The notes under the pieces: generated by a model
Database searches by the model: none
What the model saw: only the letters and a program-made list of their open reading frames with translations
What the model was told of the DNA's origin: nothing
Translations under genes and position numbers: made by a program
Assembly (NCBI GenBank): GCA_030692905.1
Contig: JAUYBT010000107.1
Coordinates: forward strand, 1-11,398
Length of the DNA stretch: 11,398 bases
DNA from: Bacteroidales bacterium
GTDB taxonomy: Bacteria; Bacteroidota; Bacteroidia; Bacteroidales; VadinHA17
Direction: 5' to 3'
Part shown: piece after piece, positions 7,135 through 11,398 of the stretch
Layout of the letters: each line of letters begins with the position of its first letter
How positions within the stretch are numbered: the stretch's first letter is position 1

Positions 7135-8700
7135 TTATTGCATCCTCTGATTCTGTCCTGTTGCCTCCCTGGGTTTCATAGCAGGTTTTCCGGGTAATTT
7201 AGCGTTACGCATTGCTGCATTGTAAACAAAAGATGCTGTGATTACTGCATTCTGTTTAAGATCAGCCATTACCAGCCTTTCATATGTATCCATTGTGGTA
7301 TGGTATCCACGGTCATATTCGATATCATCCTGTATGAATTGAAATCCCGGTAGTCCAACGCGATCAAACGAAAGATGGTCGGTGCCGGATGTATTCCTTA
7401 TAGTGATAGTTGAAGCGTCCATATCGGCAAATGGCTTTAACCACTCTTCAAATACCGGTCTGACAAGCTCATTTTCCTGAATATATATTCCACGATATTT
7501 TCCTGACCCGTTATCCATATTGAAATATCCTGCAAATTTGTCAAAATCAGGTTTATGTTCCTTAGTCTTTGGATCAACCAGATATTTCTCAACATATCCG
7601 CGCGATCCGTTAAGACCTTGTTCTTCACCACCCCACAATGCAATTCTTATTGTTCTTCGTGGAGTAACATCGAGGTTTTTAAGTATCCGGAGAGCTTCCA
7701 TCATTACAATACAACCAGATGCATTATCTGCTGCACCGGTTCCTCCGTGCCATGAATCTATATGAGCACCCAACAGAACTACTTCATTTTTAAGAAGTTT
7801 ATCGGTACCTGGTATTTCACCTATTACATTATAGACTGTAGGACTATCGAAGAACTTATTTTGTATTTCCACTTCCATCTCAACCGGAACATTATGACGC
7901 AAAAGCCGTTCCATTCTACCATGGTCTTCAATCGGGAGATTCAATTCTGTAATTGGTTCTTTAGCACCTGCAGTATAGTTTGCACCATTTGACCTTGGAA
8001 CATTGAATGTGCCAGAACTATTAAGAATCACAGCAGCTCCTTCACTTTTGAGGAATTCAGATATTTTAGTGCGCAGAGCTCTCTGAGCCATCATTGTAGC
8101 AAAATCACCTTGTTGTCTTCTTCCCTGCGACGAAGATGATGCCATTGAAAGATCTTTAAGCTGTGTATCTGTTAATCGGCTGGCTAAGGGTTCAAAACTA
8201 ACCGTGTACGGTGTTGCTGAGGGCATCAGAACAATCTTTCCATTCAATTTGCCCTTGTATTTTTCAAGGTCGCTTTCTGCTTTTACATCCAAAAGTACAA
8301 TTTCACTTTTCACAGATCCGTTTGTGCTCCCTGTCCATGCGACAGGATTACAAGCGAAATTTATGTAGTAAGGCGCAGTCATTGCAGCATATGTCTTCAG
8401 GTTATCCCAGCCACCACGACTGAAATCCCTTGCGGCTTCAATCCTTACATTCTGGAAGCCAAGTTCCTCCATTTTTTTCTTTGCCCATTCATTTCCACGG
8501 TTGTTACCGGTGGAAGCAGTAAGCCTTGGTCCGACAAAATCTGTTAACCAAAAAGCGAGGTCTTCAATGCTGGAATTTTTTAACCCTTCCTGCTTGATCT
8601 TGTAAATCATGCTGAGGTCAACATTTTCACTCTGCGACATTAACCATAAAGGCAGAAAAAACAGAAACAGAAAAGCGGCAGAGATTTTCTTGATTTTCAT
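7135..8700 (-). CDS. Secreted M28 family zinc metallopeptidase with PA-like insert
   Basis: This 521-residue protein is a predicted exported co-catalytic zinc exopeptidase, of the type related to carboxypeptidase Q and bacterial M28 aminopeptidases, acting on peptides outside the cytoplasmic membrane. Residues 1-23 form a signal peptide: Lys at positions 2, 4 and 5, a hydrophobic core AAFLFLFFLPLWL and probable cleavage after MSQ. A protease-associated-like segment occupies about 130-270. The M28 core follows with all expected metal and catalytic residues: His313 (GAHIDSW), Asp325 (AADNASG), Glu359-Glu360 (WGGEEQG), Asp396 (FNMDNGSG) and His467 (GYHTTMDTY). In the family, Glu359 would be the general base and the others zinc ligands. 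The C-terminus is a short polar tail without a recognisable type IX secretion sorting domain, so periplasmic location or simple export is more likely. It is a single gene convergent with tex and divergent from mutS2. Substrate specificity is not determinable here. Confidence 0.92.
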   Translation of the reverse strand: MKIKKISAAFLFLFFLPLWLMSQSENVDLSMIYKIKQEGLKNSSIEDLAFWLTDFVGPRLTASTGNNRGNEWAKKKMEELGFQNVRIEAARDFSRGGWDNLKTYAAMTAPYYINFACNPVAWTGSTNGSVKSEIVLLDVKAESDLEKYKGKLNGKIVLMPSATPYTVSFEPLASRLTDTQLKDLSMASSSSQGRRQQGDFATMMAQRALRTKISEFLKSEGAAVILNSSGTFNVPRSNGANYTAGAKEPITELNLPIEDHGRMERLLRHNVPVEMEVEIQNKFFDSPTVYNVIGEIPGTDKLLKNEVVLLGAHIDSWHGGTGAADNASGCIVMMEALRILKNLDVTPRRTIRIALWGGEEQGLNGSRGYVEKYLVDPKTKEHKPDFDKFAGYFNMDNGSGKYRGIYIQENELVRPVFEEWLKPFADMDASTITIRNTSGTDHLSFDRVGLPGFQFIQDDIEYDRGYHTTMDTYERLVMADLKQNAVITASFVYNAAMRNAKLPGKPAMKPREATGQNQRMQ

Positions 8701-8734
8701 TTAATGATTTTTAAAGTTTTGTTTTCAGAAGTTT

Positions 8735-8767
8735 CAAATGTAGAAAAAAATGAAACCCATTATCCAA
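8735..8767 (-). promoter_or_regulatory. Candidate Bacteroidota-type promoter for the M28 peptidase gene
   Basis: On the minus strand TACATTTG (8742-8735) matches the -7 consensus TAnnTTTG exactly. A TTGG (8767-8764) lies 21 bp upstream, an acceptable partial -33 element. Initiation near 8728 would leave a leader of about 28 nt before the ATG at 8700. The exact -7 match, reasonable spacing and correct position make it the best supported of the four promoter candidates. Confidence 0.5.
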
Positions 8768-8768
8768 T

Positions 8769-8801
8769 TCTGGTAATATGATTTAACAATAATTAACTTT
8801 G
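8769..8801 (+). promoter_or_regulatory. Candidate Bacteroidota-type promoter for mutS2
   Basis: TAACTTTG (8794-8801) matches TAnnTTTG exactly. TCTG (8769-8772), one base off the TTTG -33 element, lies 21 bp upstream. Initiation near 8808 would give an unusually long leader of about 130 nt containing the C-rich hairpin and the heptamer array described separately. A closer promoter cannot be excluded, but I see no other exact -7 match on the plus strand before the start codon. Confidence 0.4.
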
Positions 8802-8842
8802 AGCTTAGAACTTCATTTTTTTTATCTATATCATCATGAACT

Positions 8843-8880
8843 CACCCCCTCGCCCCCTCTCTACTCCGTAAAGTGGGGGA
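8843..8880. repeat. C-rich/G-rich imperfect hairpin, possible interspersed repeat remnant
   Basis: Two copies of CCCCCTC (8845-8851 and 8853-8859) are followed by GGGGG at 8875-8879. CCCCC at 8853-8857 can pair with GGGGG, then after one mismatch CT (8859-8860) pairs with AG (8872-8873), leaving an 11-base loop. The block is sharply more GC-rich than the surrounding AT-rich spacer. From memory, short C-rich/G-rich palindromes of this look recur in spacers of several bacterial genomes, so a degenerate interspersed element is plausible. It could also act as a weak hairpin in the mutS2 leader. Confidence 0.45.
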
Positions 8881-8883
8881 ATT

Positions 8884-8932
8884 CTTCCTACTCCTTACTC
8901 CTTACTTTTATCTTTTTACTTTTATCTTTTTA
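8884..8932 (+). repeat. Heptanucleotide pyrimidine-rich tandem array abutting the mutS2 start
   Basis: Seven contiguous 7-base units start at 8884, 8891, 8898, 8905, 8912, 8919 and 8926, each beginning CT. Two are CTCCTTA (8891, 8898); then CTTTTAT and CTTTTTA alternate twice, so 8905-8932 is also a perfect 14-bp duplication. An eighth, diverged unit (8933-8939) reaches the base before the mutS2 ATG. The plus strand has no G from 8881 to 8935, so there is no Shine-Dalgarno sequence and little secondary structure. Such heptamers are prone to slippage; a change of one unit would alter leader length by 7 nt. Confidence 0.8.
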
Positions 8933-8939
8933 CTTGAAT

Positions 8940-11398
8940 ATGATTTACCCTGAAAATTTTGAAATTAAGATCGGCTTTGACCGGATTCGTAAGCTGCTGA
9001 TAGAAAAATGCCTGAGTCCGATGGGTCTGGAAAAAGTTGATGGTATTGAATTTGTTGATGACTTTGATTCTTTATCTCATAAATTATCAGCAACATATGA
9101 ATTTCAGCAGATATTGCAGTTTGAAGATTTTTTCCCATCAGAACACTATTATAAGATTTCTGATTGTCTCAACAAGATAAGAATTGAAGGTACATTTCCC
9201 GAAGTGCAGGAGGTGTTTGACCTGAAACGTTCGCTGGAGACTGTTAAAAATATACTTAATTTTTTCAGGAATAAAGATGCTGTGAAGTATCCTGTTCTGC
9301 GATCAATGTGCAGTTCTGTTAAGACCTATCCTTATGTTCTGGAAGCAATTGACAGGATAATCGACAGACGCGGGGTGATTAAGGATAATGCTTCCACAAG
9401 ATTAAAAGAGATAAGAGCGGAGCTTGTCGGGAAGAGCATTCAGGTCTCAAAAAGGCTGAATGCAATTCTTAAACAGGCCCAATCTGACGGAATTGTGGAT
9501 ACAGATACTTCGGTTTCTATCCGGAACGGGAGAGGAGTCATCCCTGTAAGTGCATACGATAAAAGAAAGATCAAAGGCCTTATTCATGATCAGTCAGCTT
9601 CAGGAAAAACGGTCTTTATCGAACCGGAGGAGATCGTTGAAATCAACAATGATATAATTGAGCTTGAATATGAGGAAAAAAGGGAGGTAGTAAGGATTCT
9701 GATGGCGTTTGCCGAAAATATCAGACCATATATTGACGATCTGCTTGAGTCGAATATGTTCCTTGGCGAAATCGATTTTATCAGAGCAAAAGCAATTCTT
9801 GGCAACCGCCTTCATTCAATAAAACCGGTAATCGTTAGCAAGCCTTTTATATCCTGGAAGAGGGCAATCCATCCTCTGCTCTCACTTACATTCGAGAAAC
9901 TTTCCGGCAGAAAAGTGATTCCTCTTGAAATTATACTTAATGAAAAAGACAGAATCTTATTGATTTCCGGTCCCAATGCAGGAGGTAAGTCGGTATGTCT
10001 GAAAACTGTTGGACTACTCCAGTATATGCTGCAGTGCGGACTTACTATTCCGGTGGCAGAAGGATCAGAAACGGGGATCTTTAAAAATATTCTAATTGAT
10101 ATTGGTGATGAGCAAAGCATTGAGAATGATTTAAGTACTTACAGTTCGCATCTCATTAATATGAAGTTTTTCATTAAAAATGGAAATGAAAAGACATTAG
10201 TTCTAATTGATGAATTCGGAACAGGTACTGAACCTATGCTTGGAGGCTCTATCGCCGAGGCAATTCTTGGTGAGCTGAACAGGGAAAAGGTTTTTGGCGT
10301 AATAACAACACATTACACTAATCTGAAGCATTTTGCATCGCTCACAGATGGAGTGGTAAATGGCGCTATGGCTTTCGATAACCATCTCATGCAGCCTCTT
10401 TTTCAGCTTACAATAGGTAAACCGGGAAGTTCATTCGCATTTGAGATTGCCAGAAAGATCGGACTGCCCGAAGAGATACTTGCCGAAGCTTCAGGAAAAG
10501 CAGGTGTAAAGAATATCAACTATGACAGGCACTTGAAGGATATTGCCCGCGACAAGCGATACTGGGAGACAAAAAGGCAGAGCATCAGGCAGCAGGAGAA
10601 GCGGCTCGAGGAGCTGATGGATGAATATGAAAAGGAACTTTCATGTGCTAAATCACTCAGGAAGGAGATCATAACAAAAGCAAAAGATGAGGCTCAGCAG
10701 TTGCTGAAAGAATCTAACCGGATGATTGAAAGTACTATCAGGCAGATAAAGGAATCGCAGGCTGAAAAGGAAAAGACGAAGGATGTCAGGCAGCAACTTG
10801 AAGAGTTTAAAAACATTGTTGTAGAGGAGACAAAACCTATTGAGACTGAATCAGAAGAGAAGATAGCGGTATTGATTTCAAAAGCAAAAAAGATTAAAAT
10901 GGATCCGGAGCCGGTAAAAGAAAAACCGGTGCCTGTGGCATCTCCCGAACAACCCCTGAAACCAGGTGATGCAGTAAGGATGATCGATACAATGGCTGCC
11001 GGGGAGGTAATTGCTATAAAAGATAAGATGGTTCAGGTTGAAACCGGCAGTCTGAGATTCTTTGTCCCGGTTGATAAGATCGAAAGAATCACCAGGTCAG
11101 AGCTTAAGAAGAGTCTCAAGGCGAATCAGGTTTACAGGGAAAACGATCCCGGTATGGTCCAACGTAATATTAATTTCAAACCTGAAATTGATATTCGTGG
11201 TGTACGGGGCGAGGAGGCTATTAACCAGGTTCGCGATCTGATAGATAATGCTCTTATCGTACAGCATCGAAATCTCAGGATACTGCATGGTAAAGGCAAC
11301 GGAATATTGCGTCAGCTTGTAAGGCAATACCTTGACACAGTTGATGTTGTGAAGTCCTTCCGCGATGAGCATGTCGAGTTTGGCGGGTCGGGGATAAC
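8940..11398 (+). CDS. mutS2: MutS2 family ATPase/Smr-domain protein, truncated by the window end
   Basis: The reading frame is open from the ATG at 8940 to the window edge (819 whole codons, no stop). It ends in VEFGGSGIT, which in this family lies only a few residues before the C-terminus, so almost the whole gene is present. MutS2 proteins are DNA/ribosome-associated ATPases lacking the MutS mismatch-recognition domains; they suppress homologous recombination in some bacteria, and in Bacillus subtilis take part in rescue of collided ribosomes. The N-terminal lever/clamp region (1 to about 330) precedes Walker A GPNAGGKS (344-351), the signature DIGDEQSIENDLSTYSSH (387-404), Walker B LIDEFGTGTEP (422-432) and the switch TTHYTNLKHF (about 456-465). 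A long charged helical region (about 520-625), a proline-rich linker (about 655-676) and a KOW-like segment follow. The Smr domain has IDIRG (Asp751) and LHGKGNG (His783), so the putative nuclease residues are retained. The frame stays open upstream through the repeat array, but the ATG matches family N-termini. Confidence 0.94.
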   Translation, partial: MIYPENFEIKIGFDRIRKLLIEKCLSPMGLEKVDGIEFVDDFDSLSHKLSATYEFQQILQFEDFFPSEHYYKISDCLNKIRIEGTFPEVQEVFDLKRSLETVKNILNFFRNKDAVKYPVLRSMCSSVKTYPYVLEAIDRIIDRRGVIKDNASTRLKEIRAELVGKSIQVSKRLNAILKQAQSDGIVDTDTSVSIRNGRGVIPVSAYDKRKIKGLIHDQSASGKTVFIEPEEIVEINNDIIELEYEEKREVVRILMAFAENIRPYIDDLLESNMFLGEIDFIRAKAILGNRLHSIKPVIVSKPFISWKRAIHPLLSLTFEKLSGRKVIPLEIILNEKDRILLISGPNAGGKSVCLKTVGLLQYMLQCGLTIPVAEGSETGIFKNILIDIGDEQSIENDLSTYSSHLINMKFFIKNGNEKTLVLIDEFGTGTEPMLGGSIAEAILGELNREKVFGVITTHYTNLKHFASLTDGVVNGAMAFDNHLMQPLFQLTIGKPGSSFAFEIARKIGLPEEILAEASGKAGVKNINYDRHLKDIARDKRYWETKRQSIRQQEKRLEELMDEYEKELSCAKSLRKEIITKAKDEAQQLLKESNRMIESTIRQIKESQAEKEKTKDVRQQLEEFKNIVVEETKPIETESEEKIAVLISKAKKIKMDPEPVKEKPVPVASPEQPLKPGDAVRMIDTMAAGEVIAIKDKMVQVETGSLRFFVPVDKIERITRSELKKSLKANQVYRENDPGMVQRNINFKPEIDIRGVRGEEAINQVRDLIDNALIVQHRNLRILHGKGNGILRQLVRQYLDTVDVVKSFRDEHVEFGGSGI

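Noticed and set aside
7130..7150. TCAGA/TCTGA inverted repeat at the end of the peptidase gene as a terminator
   Set aside because: A 5-bp, AT-containing stem with an 11-base loop, partly inside the coding region and without a T-run, does not support a terminator call.
8836..8871. Short upstream reading frame MNSPPRPLSTP followed by TAA in the mutS2 leader
   Set aside because: Eleven codons with no ribosome-binding site, and its proline-rich content simply reflects the C-rich repeat block. Nothing separates it from a chance frame.
9812..10120. 102-codon minus-strand frame
   Set aside because: It is antisense to the MutS2 Walker A region, where the plus-strand frame is unmistakable.
1..11398. 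A novel defence, mobile or multi-gene system
   Set aside because: I looked for transposases, integrases, tandem spaced repeats, tRNA-like cloverleafs, reverse transcriptases, toxin-antitoxin pairs and unknown conserved neighbours. All six genes belong to recognised families with intact key residues, and no long spacer is left unexplained.

Overview
The window looks like a chromosomal segment from a member of the Bacteroidota, probably a Bacteroidales-like lineage. Three things suggest this. The intergenic regions carry exact or near matches to the Bacteroidota -7 promoter element TAnnTTTG. Most starts lack a well-placed Shine-Dalgarno sequence. The protein types and the MutS2 N-terminus (MIYPENFEIKIGFD) are familiar from that phylum. 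The assignment is inferred from recalled family features; no database search was run. Base composition is moderately AT-rich.

Layout. Positions 1-129 hold no supportable gene, only a 9-bp inverted repeat. A large minus-strand gene (130-2973) encodes a fused FAD-dependent 2-hydroxyacid dehydrogenase and iron-sulfur protein (GlcD-GlcF, D-lactate dehydrogenase or YdiJ type). A divergent intergenic region (2974-3127) with candidate promoters on both strands separates it from a plus-strand operon-like run of three genes: a DEDDy 3'-5' exonuclease (3128-3715), an RlmI-like 23S rRNA cytosine methyltransferase (3759-4940) and the RNA-binding protein Tex (4948-7089). Tex converges on a minus-strand gene for a secreted M28 zinc aminopeptidase or carboxypeptidase (7135-8700). 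A second divergent region (8701-8939, 239 bp) holds two promoter candidates, a C-rich/G-rich imperfect hairpin and a heptanucleotide pyrimidine-rich tandem array that runs almost to the start codon of mutS2 (8940 onward). mutS2 is cut by the window end, apparently only a few codons before its natural stop.

How the genes fit together. The middle operon is about RNA and ribosomes: an RNase D-like exonuclease domain, an rRNA methyltransferase and Tex. mutS2 encodes a MutS-family ATPase with a KOW-like segment and a C-terminal Smr domain, a family linked in other bacteria to recombination control and to collided-ribosome rescue. The two flanking minus-strand genes are metabolic: oxidation of a small hydroxyacid, and extracytoplasmic peptide breakdown.

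I see no mobile element, CRISPR array, tRNA or rRNA, defence cassette or unknown multi-gene system. All six genes belong to recognised families with their key residues intact. The part most worth a second look is the non-coding DNA just upstream of mutS2.
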